DNA of 64,000 bases from Thalassorhabdomicrobium marinisediminis (GTDB lineage: Bacteria > Pseudomonadota > Alphaproteobacteria > Rhodobacterales > Rhodobacteraceae). The notes under the pieces were generated by a model. That model searched no databases, had not been told where the DNA came from, and was given only the letters and a program-made list of their open reading frames with translations. This document shows, piece by piece, positions 8,259 through 17,545 of the stretch (the stretch's first letter is position 1; every line of letters starts with the position of its first letter). The stretch is taken from the NCBI RefSeq assembly GCF_003072065.1, contig NZ_QCYG01000003.1:336908-400907 (forward strand), given 5' to 3'. The position numbers and the translations under genes are program-made.

Positions 8259-9158
8259 ATGCTTGCAGACTTCCGAGCCTGGGCGCTCGACGATTTGGCC
8301 ACTTCACGACGACAGGCCGCCTGGGGCCGGCGCTACCGCATTTGGTTGGCGCTCAAGGCAAACCCGCTGGCGATGATCGGTCTCTTTATCATCGTCCTGT
8401 GCGTCCTGCTGGCCTTTCTGGCCCCGCTTCTTGCACCCTACGATCCGGCCATCCAGGACCTTGAGAACCGCTTGGCGCGCCCCTCGGCGGACCATCTTCT
8501 GGGGACCGATGAGTTGGGCCGGGATATTCTGTCTCGCCTTCTTTACGGGGGCCGCATCACGCTCGGCATCGTTGTGGCCGTCGTCGTCATGGTGGCGCCT
8601 GTGGGCCTCGCGGTGGGGACCATCGCCGGCTATTTCGGAGGCTGGGTCGACAAGACCCTGATGCGCCTGACAGATGTGTTCCTGGCCTTTCCCCGGTTGA
8701 TCCTTGCCTTGGCCTTCGTCGCAGCGCTCAACCCCGGTGTGCAATCGGCCATTCTTGCCATTGCCCTGACCGCCTGGCCCCCCTATGCCCGCATTGCCCG
8801 CGCCGAGACCCTGACCGTGCGCAATTCGGAGTTCATCGAGGCCGTGGCCATGACCGGCGCATCCCCGTGGAGGATCATCTTGCGCCACGTGGCACCGCTT
8901 TGCGTGCCATCTTTGGTCGTCCGGGTCACGCTCGACATGGCATCCATCATCATCACTGCCGCAAGCCTTGGCTTTCTTGGCATGGGGGCGCAGCCACCAT
9001 CCCCGGAATGGGGCGCCATGATCGCAACGGCCAAACGGTTCATTCTTGATCAATGGTGGGTGGCCCTGTCTCCCTGCATCGCCATTCTTCTCGTATCGCT
9101 TGCGTTTAACTTCCTTGGCGACGGTCTGCGCGACGTGCTCGACCCGAAACAGGATTAA
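8259..9158 (+). CDS. dppC: ABC peptide transporter inner-membrane permease (DppC-like)
   Basis: The 299-residue protein carries the DppC/OppC N-terminal cytoplasmic segment, a first helix (LAMIGLFIIVLCVLLAF), the signature HLLGTDELGRDILSRLLYGG, and an EAA loop (FIEAVAMTGASPWRIILRHV). GMGAQPPSPEWG is the usual C-terminal periplasmic loop. It begins 10 bp after the first permease gene and completes the heterodimeric channel. Confidence 0.9.
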   Translation: MLADFRAWALDDLATSRRQAAWGRRYRIWLALKANPLAMIGLFIIVLCVLLAFLAPLLAPYDPAIQDLENRLARPSADHLLGTDELGRDILSRLLYGGRITLGIVVAVVVMVAPVGLAVGTIAGYFGGWVDKTLMRLTDVFLAFPRLILALAFVAALNPGVQSAILAIALTAWPPYARIARAETLTVRNSEFIEAVAMTGASPWRIILRHVAPLCVPSLVVRVTLDMASIIITAASLGFLGMGAQPPSPEWGAMIATAKRFILDQWWVALSPCIAILLVSLAFNFLGDGLRDVLDPKQD

Positions 9159-9166
9159 GAGATTAT

Positions 9167-10009
9167 ATGCTGGTAGATATCGAAAACCTGCGCATCACGT
9201 TCGAGAACAACGGCAAACGGTTCGAGGCCGTGAGCGGTGTGTCCTTCAAGCTGGAAGCACGTCAAAAACTGGCGATCGTGGGCGAATCCGGTTCCGGAAA
9301 ATCGATCACCGCGCGTGCGCTGATGCGCCTCTTGCCCGCCCAAGCGCAGGTCACAGCCGATCGGATGCTATTCGACGGGATCGACATCCTGTCCCAGTCC
9401 GAACGCGAAATGCGCAAGCTGCGGGGGGGACGGGCCGGCTTCATCCTTCAGGATCCGAAATATTCGCTCAACCCCGTCAAGACCATCGGCAACCAGATCG
9501 CGGAAGCCTGGCTGACCCACAACAAGGGCAGCAAGAAAGAGGCGCGGGACGCAGCGCTTAACTTGCTTGAACAGGTGATGATCCGCGACCCGCAACTGGT
9601 TCTGAACGCCTATCCGCACGAAATCTCCGGCGGCATGGGGCAGCGCGCGATGATCGCGATGATGCTTGCGCCCAACCCCTCTCTGCTGATCGCGGACGAG
9701 CCGACATCGGCACTGGATGCATCGGTTCAGGCCGAAATCCTGCGCCTGATCGACGAGCTTGTCGACACCCGCGACATGGGGCTTTTGCTGATCAGCCACG
9801 ACCTGCCGCTGGTTTCGAACTTCTGCGACAAGGTCAGCGTGATGTATATGGGGCAGATCATGGAGGAACTGGCTGCCAAGGATCTGGCGCAAGCCGCCCA
9901 CCCCTACACCAAAGGGCTCTTGAACTGCCTGCCCTCTCTCGACGAGCCGCGCGGTGATCTGCCGGTGCTCACCCGTGATCCCCAGTGGCTTGAGGAGCAG
10001 GCACAATGA
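9167..10009 (+). CDS. dppD: ABC peptide transporter ATP-binding subunit (DppD-like)
   Basis: The 280-residue ATPase has Walker A GESGSGKS, Q-loop FILQDPKYSLNP, ABC signature in the form SGGMGQR, and Walker B LLIADEPTSALD followed by the switch His in LISHD. The C-terminal oligopeptide-type extension (HPYTKGLLNCLPSL) is present but short. It powers the DppBC channel together with the next gene, whose start overlaps its stop (ATGA). Confidence 0.9.
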   Translation: MLVDIENLRITFENNGKRFEAVSGVSFKLEARQKLAIVGESGSGKSITARALMRLLPAQAQVTADRMLFDGIDILSQSEREMRKLRGGRAGFILQDPKYSLNPVKTIGNQIAEAWLTHNKGSKKEARDAALNLLEQVMIRDPQLVLNAYPHEISGGMGQRAMIAMMLAPNPSLLIADEPTSALDASVQAEILRLIDELVDTRDMGLLLISHDLPLVSNFCDKVSVMYMGQIMEELAAKDLAQAAHPYTKGLLNCLPSLDEPRGDLPVLTRDPQWLEEQAQ

Positions 10010-10758
10010 CGAACCCGATGATCGACGTCCAAGATCTGCGCATCGCTTTTGGCCCCAAAGAGGTGGTGAAGGGTGTCACCCTTTCTGTTCCGGCGGGCGA
10101 GAGTTTCGGCATCGTCGGAGAGTCCGGCTCGGGCAAGTCCACGGTCTTGCGTGCACTGGCCGGGCTCAACCAGCACTGGACAGGAGAGATCCGCTTTGAG
10201 GGTGCCCCCGTGGCTAGCAAACGCCCGCGCGCTTTCTTTCGCAAGGTGCAGATGGTCTTTCAGGACCCCTTCGGCAGCTTGCACCCCCGACAGACAATCG
10301 ATCGTATCCTGTCTGAGTTTCTCTCCGTCAACGGTCTGGATGACGTGGACGGGCGCGTTAACCGCGCGTTGGATGCAGTGGCGCTGCCGCAATCGGTCCG
10401 CTTCCGGTTCCCGCACCAGCTTTCAGGGGGGCAACGTCAACGGGTGGCCATCGCGCGCGCGCTGATTGCCGAACCGAAGGTGCTGCTGCTCGATGAGCCG
10501 ACCTCGGCACTGGATGTGTCGGTGCAGGCTGAGGTTCTCAATTTGCTTGGACGCCTGCGCAAGAGCCACGGCCTGACCTATGTCATGGTCAGCCACAACA
10601 TGTCGGTCGTGGCGCACCTTTGCGATCGGCTAGGCGTCATGCAACACGGCGAGATGGTCGAGCAGCTCAGCGTCACGGATTTGCGCGCGCGCCGTGCCAC
10701 GCACCCGCATACGCGCGAGTTGGTCGAACTCGGCCAAGCGCTGGCAAGCACCGCATGA
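10006..10758 (+). CDS. dppF: ABC peptide transporter ATP-binding subunit (DppF-like)
   Basis: The 250-residue ATPase has Walker A GESGSGKST, Q-loop MVFQDPFGSLHPRQ, signature LSGGQRQRVAIARAL and Walker B LLLDEPTSALD, then MVSHNMSV. The short C-terminus ends soon after HPHTRELVE. It pairs with the DppD-like subunit. The gene is followed after 32 bp by the serine D-aminopeptidase gene, which is probably in the same transcript. Confidence 0.9.
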   Translation: MTNPMIDVQDLRIAFGPKEVVKGVTLSVPAGESFGIVGESGSGKSTVLRALAGLNQHWTGEIRFEGAPVASKRPRAFFRKVQMVFQDPFGSLHPRQTIDRILSEFLSVNGLDDVDGRVNRALDAVALPQSVRFRFPHQLSGGQRQRVAIARALIAEPKVLLLDEPTSALDVSVQAEVLNLLGRLRKSHGLTYVMVSHNMSVVAHLCDRLGVMQHGEMVEQLSVTDLRARRATHPHTRELVELGQALASTA

Positions 10759-10790
10759 AACACGTGCGCATCGTTTGAGGACAGGATGAC

Positions 10791-12308
10791 ATGGCAGGAT
10801 TGAATTGGCAGAGCGCGGCCGCATGTGCAAAGCAACTTATGAGCGGTGCGGAAGATGGACCCGGCGGCGCACTCGTCGGCTTTGACCAGAACAGCGTGCA
10901 GATCACGCACGCCTTCGGCCAAGCCGACCTTGCCACGACGACGCCTTTCACGGCCGACACCATCAGCCGCTATGCCTCAGTCACCAAACACATTTTCTGC
11001 GCCTTCGTCCTGTCTCATCCCGAGGTGATCGGGCTTGGCGACACCCTCGGCCAGCACCTTCCGCAGCTGCAACCGGAGATCGCCCGGATCACGGTCGAGC
11101 AGGCCTTGGCGATGTCTGGCGGCGTGCCCGATACGCGCGAGGCTTTGACGCTGATCGGGCATTCGGTCTTCACCCGAACCGAACCCGCGGATCTGCTGGA
11201 CTTTCATGCGGCCATGACCCGCCCCAACTACGCCCCGGGCACCGAAGTGCATTATTCGAACGGTGGCTACCGTTTGGTCGAAGAGGCGTTACGCGCGAAA
11301 GGTTTGTCGTTCGAACGATTTCTGGAAGAGCGGTTGCGCGACGGCTTCGGCCTATCCATGCGCGCGAGCGAATATTGGACAGACCCCGTGCCGGGATTAG
11401 CGCCGGGCTATATTTCAACAGCGGAGGGTTGGCAGGTCGGCTTTCAGGGCATGCATTTGTCGGCGGCCGGATCGATGTCCGGGTCAGCATGGGATCTCGC
11501 CCGTTGGGGGCAAATCCTGCTTGCGGGCGAAGGCCCCTTTGACGGCATGTTGGGCGCCCTGTCCCGCCCGGGACGTCTGACGGACGGCACACTGACCGGC
11601 TATGGGTTGGGTCTGCGCCATCACGATTTCGGGGGGCGCGCGGTTGTTGGTCACGGCGGATCGCAGCCCGGCTACAAGACGTATCTCTTACTCGATCCCG
11701 AACAGCGTGCCGGCGCCGCGATCGTGGCAAACCGTGACGATCTGAACACGGCCGACATCCTTCAGCAGGTCCTTGCTGCCGCGTTCGACCTTGACCTGCA
11801 AGCAAAACCCGGAACGCAGCTTGTGCCGGGGCTCTACGTGGCGCCCACGGGCGCGGACTGGCTCGAGATCGGCACCGCGTCAGCCCGTCGGCTCGACGAT
11901 GAAGTGGCGCTTTATGACGTGGGCGGCGGGGTGAGCGATAGCCTCTCCCCCACCTCGAGGATGCAACTGACGATGGAGGGCCGGTCGATCCGGGGCCACC
12001 TCGGACACGCGCCCGCAGTGTTCGAACCGGCGACGGAAGACGCAGGACCGCCGGTCCATCTGGACGGGTCTTGGCAGGCGCCAGCGTTTGAAGCTCATGC
12101 GGAAATTCGCGACGGTGCGTTTATCTTCGGAGCAGGACCAACCCGGCGCGCCATGCCGCTGCGTCCGCTTGGCGGTGGAAGGTATCTGTTCACATTGCGG
12201 GACGGCCCGACCAACCGCCGGATATGCCTCGCTGAAACCGGCGAGGGTCGCTTCGATCTGGCGCTGTCCCGTGCGCGCACCATAGGATGGACGCGCCTGA
12301 GAAATTAA
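10791..12308 (+). CDS. Serine D-aminopeptidase (DAP-like, S12 beta-lactamase fold)
   Basis: The 505-residue protein has the penicillin-recognising triad: S63-V-T-K66 (SxxK) in a SRYASVTKH context, YSNGGY (YxN) around residue 151, and HGGSQPG in place of KTG. After the catalytic domain (about 1-330) there are about 170 residues of beta-rich sequence. This is the three-domain size of the Ochrobactrum anthropi D-aminopeptidase DAP (about 520 residues, with its SxxK at nearly the same position). DAP releases N-terminal D-residues. No signal peptide is evident, so the enzyme is probably cytoplasmic and acts on peptides imported by the genes just upstream. A generic beta-lactamase-like esterase is the alternative. 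Confidence 0.78.
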   Translation: MAGLNWQSAAACAKQLMSGAEDGPGGALVGFDQNSVQITHAFGQADLATTTPFTADTISRYASVTKHIFCAFVLSHPEVIGLGDTLGQHLPQLQPEIARITVEQALAMSGGVPDTREALTLIGHSVFTRTEPADLLDFHAAMTRPNYAPGTEVHYSNGGYRLVEEALRAKGLSFERFLEERLRDGFGLSMRASEYWTDPVPGLAPGYISTAEGWQVGFQGMHLSAAGSMSGSAWDLARWGQILLAGEGPFDGMLGALSRPGRLTDGTLTGYGLGLRHHDFGGRAVVGHGGSQPGYKTYLLLDPEQRAGAAIVANRDDLNTADILQQVLAAAFDLDLQAKPGTQLVPGLYVAPTGADWLEIGTASARRLDDEVALYDVGGGVSDSLSPTSRMQLTMEGRSIRGHLGHAPAVFEPATEDAGPPVHLDGSWQAPAFEAHAEIRDGAFIFGAGPTRRAMPLRPLGGGRYLFTLRDGPTNRRICLAETGEGRFDLALSRARTIGWTRLRN

Positions 12309-12325
12309 ATTCTGTTTTGATTGCA

Positions 12326-12364
12326 GACCTGCACTACGTCCGTGGGCCCATAGTGCAGGTCTTA
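12326..12364. terminator. Rho-independent terminator, perfect 11-bp stem
   Basis: gacctgcacta pairs perfectly with tagtgcaggtc across a 14-base loop, followed by a short T-rich tail. It lies between the end of the D-aminopeptidase gene and the end of the convergent secreted-protein gene and may serve both. Confidence 0.75.
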
Positions 12365-12371
12365 TTGTCAT

Positions 12372-13100
12372 CTACAAGTTGAGTTGGGTCTGATCCAAGG
12401 GGAGAAGGATAACACCATTGGCTGCCGTCATCGTTCCTCCGTGAACTGTGACACACCGCATCTGGCCATTGGTCCCCACCGGCATTGCGATACGCACTGC
12501 TTCAATGCCGCGACCGGTGTCAACCTGTGCCCCGACGACCTGACCGACGACAACGCTGTTCTGGTCGACTGCGCGCAGGCCATTGTAATCGGCGCTGTTT
12601 CCGAAGGATGGGCAGGTCGACTGGCCGCTCGCTGCCGCACCGAACATGCCACTGCCCCAGCCGCCGGTTCCATTGGCAAGGGCTTGAGATCCCGCTCCAC
12701 CGCCGGATCCATTCTCGCCCGTTCCGGTTCCTCCACCCCCGGTCCCGCCGCCATTTCCACCATTGCCGGCGTTGCCAGTCCCGCCAAGGACCGAAGCGAC
12801 GCCGTCGACTGTGTTATCAAGCGGTCCGCCCAGCGTCCCACCGGTGACGTGATTGGTTACGTGGCCAACACCGTTGCCGACCTTGTCCACACCGTCGGCC
12901 ACGTGATCCACTACGTCGTCGACGGCAGCACCCGTGCGCCCGAGGCCAACAGCACCCGTCACATTCTCGACGAGATCTCCCAATCCGTCCGCACTGACGA
13001 GCGTCGTGGAACCGGCCACCATCACAGCGGAAACTGCACATATTCTGATAGGCCCCAAAAGCTGTTGGGCACCATTCATGGTCATTGACTGGATATTCAT
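12372..13100 (-). CDS. Glycine-rich secreted protein of unknown function
   Basis: With the start at 13100 (AGGAGGAG seven bases upstream), the 242-residue product has a signal-like N-terminus with a hydrophobic core around IRICAVSAVMVAGSTTLVSA. Then comes an Asp/Val-rich region with repeated D-x-V-x-x-x-V patterns (VDDVVDHVADGVDKVG), a central Gly/Asn/Thr low-complexity linker, and a C-terminal domain with two Cys residues. I do not recognise a family. It lies 31 bp behind the Hint-domain gene on the same strand, so both may be one transcriptional unit acting outside the cytoplasm. Confidence 0.65.
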   Translation of the reverse strand: MNIQSMTMNGAQQLLGPIRICAVSAVMVAGSTTLVSADGLGDLVENVTGAVGLGRTGAAVDDVVDHVADGVDKVGNGVGHVTNHVTGGTLGGPLDNTVDGVASVLGGTGNAGNGGNGGGTGGGGTGTGENGSGGGAGSQALANGTGGWGSGMFGAAASGQSTCPSFGNSADYNGLRAVDQNSVVVGQVVGAQVDTGRGIEAVRIAMPVGTNGQMRCVTVHGGTMTAANGVILLPLDQTQLNL

Positions 13101-13131
13101 AGTCACTCTCCTCCTTCATTGATGGGAAATT

Positions 13132-14373
13132 TTAGCAATATGCGCCTGCACCTGCGTCACCTTCGACTGAAGGTGCGCCAGCTTGCGTCACAAGCGCCTT
13201 GCGGTTTTGCGCGTGGCGATCGGCGAGCTTTCGGCCGCGTCGCCCAGGAACCAGAGTCCGGGCCGGCTCTGGCCGGTGGTCGATGCCCAAAAGCTCGGGA
13301 AACAGCTCGAATATCTCCTGGCGCGCCGCCGCGCCGATCGTCAGCAGGGCCTGCGGTCCTGTGAAAAGCGACTCCGTCTCGGCCCCGTTGGAATAAATCA
13401 CCTCATGACGTTCGAACAGAAAATGGAAGTATTCGACCGAAGGCAGGTCGTCTGCGACCTCAACCCCGTCGACGCACAGCAGGTGTTTCGCCGCGACGAG
13501 CACCTCCTGCGCGCCAAACATCCGCTGGGCGATCTTCGAGCGCACCAGAACGCGATGCTGCGGAGAAACCATCAGGTCGACTGCCGGCGCCCCCTCCCCC
13601 AGCGCCCCGGCCATAATCCGGATCGGGCGCAGATTGGGTTTGGCGGTCAAGGTCTCGGCGCTGAGCCCGCGCGAGCCGATCCAGCGAATGGGCTGAGGGC
13701 CGTTGTCGCGGGTGAAGACGAGGTCGCCGCGGTCCAGATCATCGACCGGACGCTCTCCGTCGGGCGTAAGGATCATGGTCCCGGCAACGAAACAGGGGAA
13801 AACCTCATCATCGTCGAGGTCGAGTTCGCCGTCCGGATCATAATCCACGTTGACCACGACCGTGTTGAGGATGTTGTTCACAGCAGCAGACAGAGGGTCC
13901 AGAACTGGCCCGAGAATTGGCAGATTGCCGAGCTCGGAGATGGGAACGTTGATATCCAGCGGCACCCCGAGGATCTTCCCCGAGATCGTGACCCCCAGAT
14001 TGTTGCCGTCAAATGGCTCGTCCGAGATGAAATAGCCCTTACCGTCATCCCCTTGCACGAAGTGGCCGTCCACCGGATCGACCTGAATCTTCAATTTCGC
14101 GAGCCCCAGAGGAAGCTTCAGCGTGGTCGCGGCGGTCGAAAGCGTGCCGGAGCCCGCATAGGTGCCGCTCACCAGCGGGTCGCCGTTCTCGTCCACGGCG
14201 GCAATATCGTCCCCTCGCGTCACCGTGTCGCCGGTGGGGGACTCGATGTCATACCGCTCGAAGTATTGCGAGTTTTCCAGATCGTTCAAAACGCCCGTGC
14301 CGGTCAGGTCGATGACCCCCAGGTCCGGATCAATGGTCAGAAAACTTGCTGGTATCTCGGTGATATATGGCAT
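13132..14373 (-). CDS. Hint (hedgehog/intein) domain protein
   Basis: The 413-residue protein has an Asp/Gly-rich N-terminal half (about 1-190) without a clear signal peptide. The Hint block then begins at PCFVAGTMILTPDGERPVDD, whose Cys is the expected nucleophile. RGDLVFTRDNGPQPIRWIG and MVSPQHRVLV are the conserved Hint strands. Such proteins are common in Rhodobacterales and often secreted by type I systems. Hint domains self-cleave at the N-terminal Cys; whether this one does is unknown. The downstream glycine-rich gene is the only obvious partner. Confidence 0.85.
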   Translation of the reverse strand: MPYITEIPASFLTIDPDLGVIDLTGTGVLNDLENSQYFERYDIESPTGDTVTRGDDIAAVDENGDPLVSGTYAGSGTLSTAATTLKLPLGLAKLKIQVDPVDGHFVQGDDGKGYFISDEPFDGNNLGVTISGKILGVPLDINVPISELGNLPILGPVLDPLSAAVNNILNTVVVNVDYDPDGELDLDDDEVFPCFVAGTMILTPDGERPVDDLDRGDLVFTRDNGPQPIRWIGSRGLSAETLTAKPNLRPIRIMAGALGEGAPAVDLMVSPQHRVLVRSKIAQRMFGAQEVLVAAKHLLCVDGVEVADDLPSVEYFHFLFERHEVIYSNGAETESLFTGPQALLTIGAAARQEIFELFPELLGIDHRPEPARTLVPGRRGRKLADRHAQNRKALVTQAGAPSVEGDAGAGAYC

Positions 14374-14929
14374 GGCCCACTCCCTTGGTCATGAACTGCA
14401 GTCCGAAACCATCAGACAACTTAAGAGTGTAGCGCGTGGCTTCGCTTTGCAAATTGCGACCAGCGCCTTTCCGCCTACCGGAGGAAAGGGGCTCGGCGGA
14501 ACACGGGCTTCAGCACACATTCGAGAGCTTATAAAAAGGATCGATGAATTTTAATATCTATTAATATTTTCAATCAGATACGGCAGTTTACCACGGGCGT
14601 ACCCTGCACGATCTTGATGTAAAGACACCTGCGCCCCCGCATGCCTCCCCTTTTCTGCCAGCTTCAAGGTCGGCGGCGGCGGTTGGACATCGGACCGATC
14701 GCTCGCTATGCTCCATGAGAGCAGCGATTACCTATAGTTGCGAATCCGTATGAATTTTTACGGCGAAGGCCACTGCGTGCGACACCCCCATGTTCATACC
14801 CGGTGGCCTTCAACTTTTCATGGCGACCGACATGCCAAGCGGCGCGATCCTGCTCCATGCCAGCCCATAACAGAAGGCGCCCCCGACGGCAGGCGCCGGA
14901 GGCTGCTGCTACACGGAGGGTGCCGATCG
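14374..14929. other. Intergenic region between Hint gene and ammonium-transporter gene
   Basis: No convincing gene is present. It contains a small hairpin (cctttcc/ggaaagg, 14466-14489) without a T-tract, an AT-rich patch at about 14535-14575, and pieces of degenerate intergenic sequence. The promoter of the Hint gene should lie here. Confidence 0.4.
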
Positions 14930-16324
14930 TTACCCCGGATTGAACTCCGGATAGGCTTCCATCCCCAACTCAGCCATATCGAGGCCGGTGATCTCTGTCT
15001 CCTCATCGACCCGCAAACCGACGGTCCGCTTCAGCGCCATCCATCCCAGCGCCGATGTGCTGCACACGAAGGCACCCGCGATCATGATACCGTAGAATTG
15101 GGTGGTGACAGTCGCGGCCTCGTTGGTGATGGCCACAGCCATCGTTCCCCAGATACCGGCCAAGAGGTGCACCGGAATGGCACCGACAACGTCGTCGATC
15201 TTCAGCCGGTCGAGGAGCGGCACGGCAAAGACCACGATCGCACCGCCAAGACCGCCGATGAACGTCGCTTCAACCAGTGTGGGGGTCAACGGCTCGGCGG
15301 TGATGGACACCAGCCCCGCAAGCGCGCCGTTCAGGATCATGGTCAGATCGGGCTTCCCGTATAGCACCTGTGTGAGGCCGAGCGTGACCACCACTCCGGC
15401 TGCCGCGGCGATATTGGTGTTCGAGAAAATCCGGCTGATGTCGGCCACGTTGCCTGCGGTATCCATATACAGTTGCGAGCCGCCGTTGAAGCCGAACCAC
15501 CCCAGCCAGAGAATGAACGTCCCCAGCGTGGCCAGCGCCAAATTGGAGCCCGGGAACGGGGTGACCCTGCCATTTCTGTATTTACCCAGCCGAGGCCCAA
15601 GGATGATCGCCCCCGTCAGCGCAGCCCAGCCGCCCACGGAATGCACGACGGTCGAGCCCGCGAAATCCTGAAAGCCCATGGCATCCAGAAACCCGCCGCC
15701 CCATTTCCAGCTCGCCTGAATGGGGTAGATCACCGCGGTCAGCAACACGACGAACACCAAGAAAGGCCACAACCTGATCCGCTCGGCCAGCGCGCCAGAC
15801 ACGATAGAAGCCGTGGCAGCGCAGAACATCAGTTGGAAGAAGAAGTCCGAGCCGAGGGATGCATAGCTCAGGTCGGGCTGCGCGCCCTCAAGGGCCACCG
15901 GCTCCAACCCGGTGATCGCAAAGGCACCAAGATAATTCGAGACCGTCCAGGCATCCCCGGGATACATCAGGTTGTAGCCCAGAACGTAGTAGAACAGCGA
16001 CGCGAGCGAGAAGAGCGCCACGTTCTTGGTAAGCTGCATCGCCACGTTCTTGCCGCGCACCAGCCCTGCTTCCAGCATGGCAAACCCGGCCGCCATGAAG
16101 AAGACCAGAAAACCGGAAACAAGAAACATGAAGGTCGTAAAGATGAAGCCGATATCCTCGGTGAGCGGTGTCGTATCGGCCCCCTGCGCCATCCCTGTCT
16201 GGGGCAAGGCGACCATTGCGCTGGCAAGGGTCCCACCGATGGCCGTCCGGTTTAAAGGCCTACGCAGAGCGCTGTGCGCCCCGCGAAGCCCAATTGATTC
16301 AAACGCTTCTGTCGTATGTGTCAC
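14930..16324 (-). CDS. amtB: Ammonium transporter (Amt family)
   Basis: The 464-residue protein starts at a GTG with AAAGG seven bases upstream. A signal-like N-terminal segment (IGGTLASAMVALPQTGMAQ) precedes about eleven membrane helices. Amt signatures include FFMAAGFAMLEAGLVRGKN near helix 2, DFAGSTVVHSVGGWAALTGA with the central pore His, and FGFNGGSQ. It conducts ammonium across the inner membrane. A glnK gene, the usual partner, is not found beside it. Confidence 0.93.
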   Translation of the reverse strand: MTHTTEAFESIGLRGAHSALRRPLNRTAIGGTLASAMVALPQTGMAQGADTTPLTEDIGFIFTTFMFLVSGFLVFFMAAGFAMLEAGLVRGKNVAMQLTKNVALFSLASLFYYVLGYNLMYPGDAWTVSNYLGAFAITGLEPVALEGAQPDLSYASLGSDFFFQLMFCAATASIVSGALAERIRLWPFLVFVVLLTAVIYPIQASWKWGGGFLDAMGFQDFAGSTVVHSVGGWAALTGAIILGPRLGKYRNGRVTPFPGSNLALATLGTFILWLGWFGFNGGSQLYMDTAGNVADISRIFSNTNIAAAAGVVVTLGLTQVLYGKPDLTMILNGALAGLVSITAEPLTPTLVEATFIGGLGGAIVVFAVPLLDRLKIDDVVGAIPVHLLAGIWGTMAVAITNEAATVTTQFYGIMIAGAFVCSTSALGWMALKRTVGLRVDEETEITGLDMAELGMEAYPEFNPG

Positions 16325-16752
16325 ATGTCTGCCTTTCGGATTGTCGCACCTGTTTGTTGCACTTGCAGCGTAGAAATCTCTGCAGCGCGGCGTAAAGTCA
16401 GGGCCCTCGCCCCGAGGGGGCAGAAACGTGTCTTTTGTCTAAAATTTAAGCAGGTCTCGGGGAAGTGCCGGACAAATAGGCAACAAGAGGACGGAGGATC
16501 GAAGGTATCAAGCCGAAAAGCGTTCCGTCTGCGTTGAGCCCCAGAGGGAGTCGCCATTTTGAGCCGCGCGCGCGACCAGGCGGATCGCTTGCCCGAAGGC
16601 GATCCCTGCGGCCATGTACGTGCGGGTGGTTGAAGCAGGGACAGCCATCAGAGACCTCATCTACGCAAATCACAATTTCCAGGAGACCTCGCAGGACTCG
16701 TCCAAGTAAATCAGCCGTTTGCCCGATTTTAAGAGCCGCAACACCCCCCAGT
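16325..16752. other. Region upstream of amtB leading into recombinase remnant
   Basis: No intact gene is seen. From about 16701 to 16755 the plus strand resembles 61980-62035, the sequence upstream of the complete serine recombinase, with shared phrases such as taaatcag, gttt and cccgat. A short frame at about 16580-16708 ending in a stop vaguely resembles a MOSC-protein C-terminus but is too short to call. Confidence 0.35.
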
Positions 16753-17383
16753 CTTGTGCGGTCTACGCGAGCGCCTGATGACGCCCGAGATGACCTCGAC
16801 CTTTGTGGGGACCTATCAGGCCTAAAGCCGGAAACAACGGTGCGCCGCCCAAGCGGCCCGCGACCAAGCCGAACAGGACCTCGCCCAGATTATGCGTGAG
16901 ATCGACAATATCGTTGAAGCGATTGCGCAGGGCATGTTTCAGGCGAGCATGAAGGAGAAAATGGATGCGCTCGAAGCCCGCAAGGCTGAACTGGAAGCCA
17001 CCATCGCAGCCCACCCTGAAGAGGACACGGTTCTGCTGCACCCTGGTCTTGCCGATCAGTTTCGCAGGAAGGTCGAGGATCTGGTATCCAGCCTCAACGA
17101 TCCGGCGCTCAAGACCGAAGCCGGGGACCTGCTGCGCAGCTTGATCGACAAGATCATCCTCACACCGGACCCCGATGCGCCCAACGGGCATCGGGTCGCG
17201 CTCCAGGGAGAACTGGCCGGGATTTTGTCGTTCTGTGAGAATGGGATGGCTACAAACGCCAACACCCGCAGCAAGGCTACGGGCGTTCGGCAAGTGACGA
17301 TGGTTGCGGGAGCTCGATTTCAGAAATACTTGCCTTTGTATAATACGCCAAAACCAGATCACGCTTACCAAATCAATGCTTAG
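16753..17383 (+). pseudogene. Large serine recombinase remnant (3' third only)
   Basis: The sequence is almost identical to the 3' part of the recombinase at 62358-64000 from about 16865 on (REIDNIVEAIAQGMFQASMK...) and less similar from 16753 to 16865, where the frame is broken by a stop. The catalytic Ser domain and zinc ribbon are missing. The remaining C-terminal part is a coiled coil followed by the LIDKIILTPDPDAPNGHRV strand. It ends with a TAG after YQINA. This looks like an internal-deletion derivative of the complete element. Confidence 0.8.
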
Positions 17384-17545
17384 TGATTGCCAGCGACCAC
17401 AGCTTTTACCGTCAAAGCCGGCGGGAAGCGGAAGTTCGCTGCAACTGCGAGCGGTTTAGTCGGCCGAACGAAAAGCAGACCTCCAGGATAGAAAAAACTA
17501 CATGAAAGCTGCAAGCAATATGCCTAGAAGCGTAGTTTTCTCGGC

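Noticed and set aside
16580..16708. Possible MOSC-domain gene end
   Set aside because: Only about 40 codons with weak resemblance and no start.
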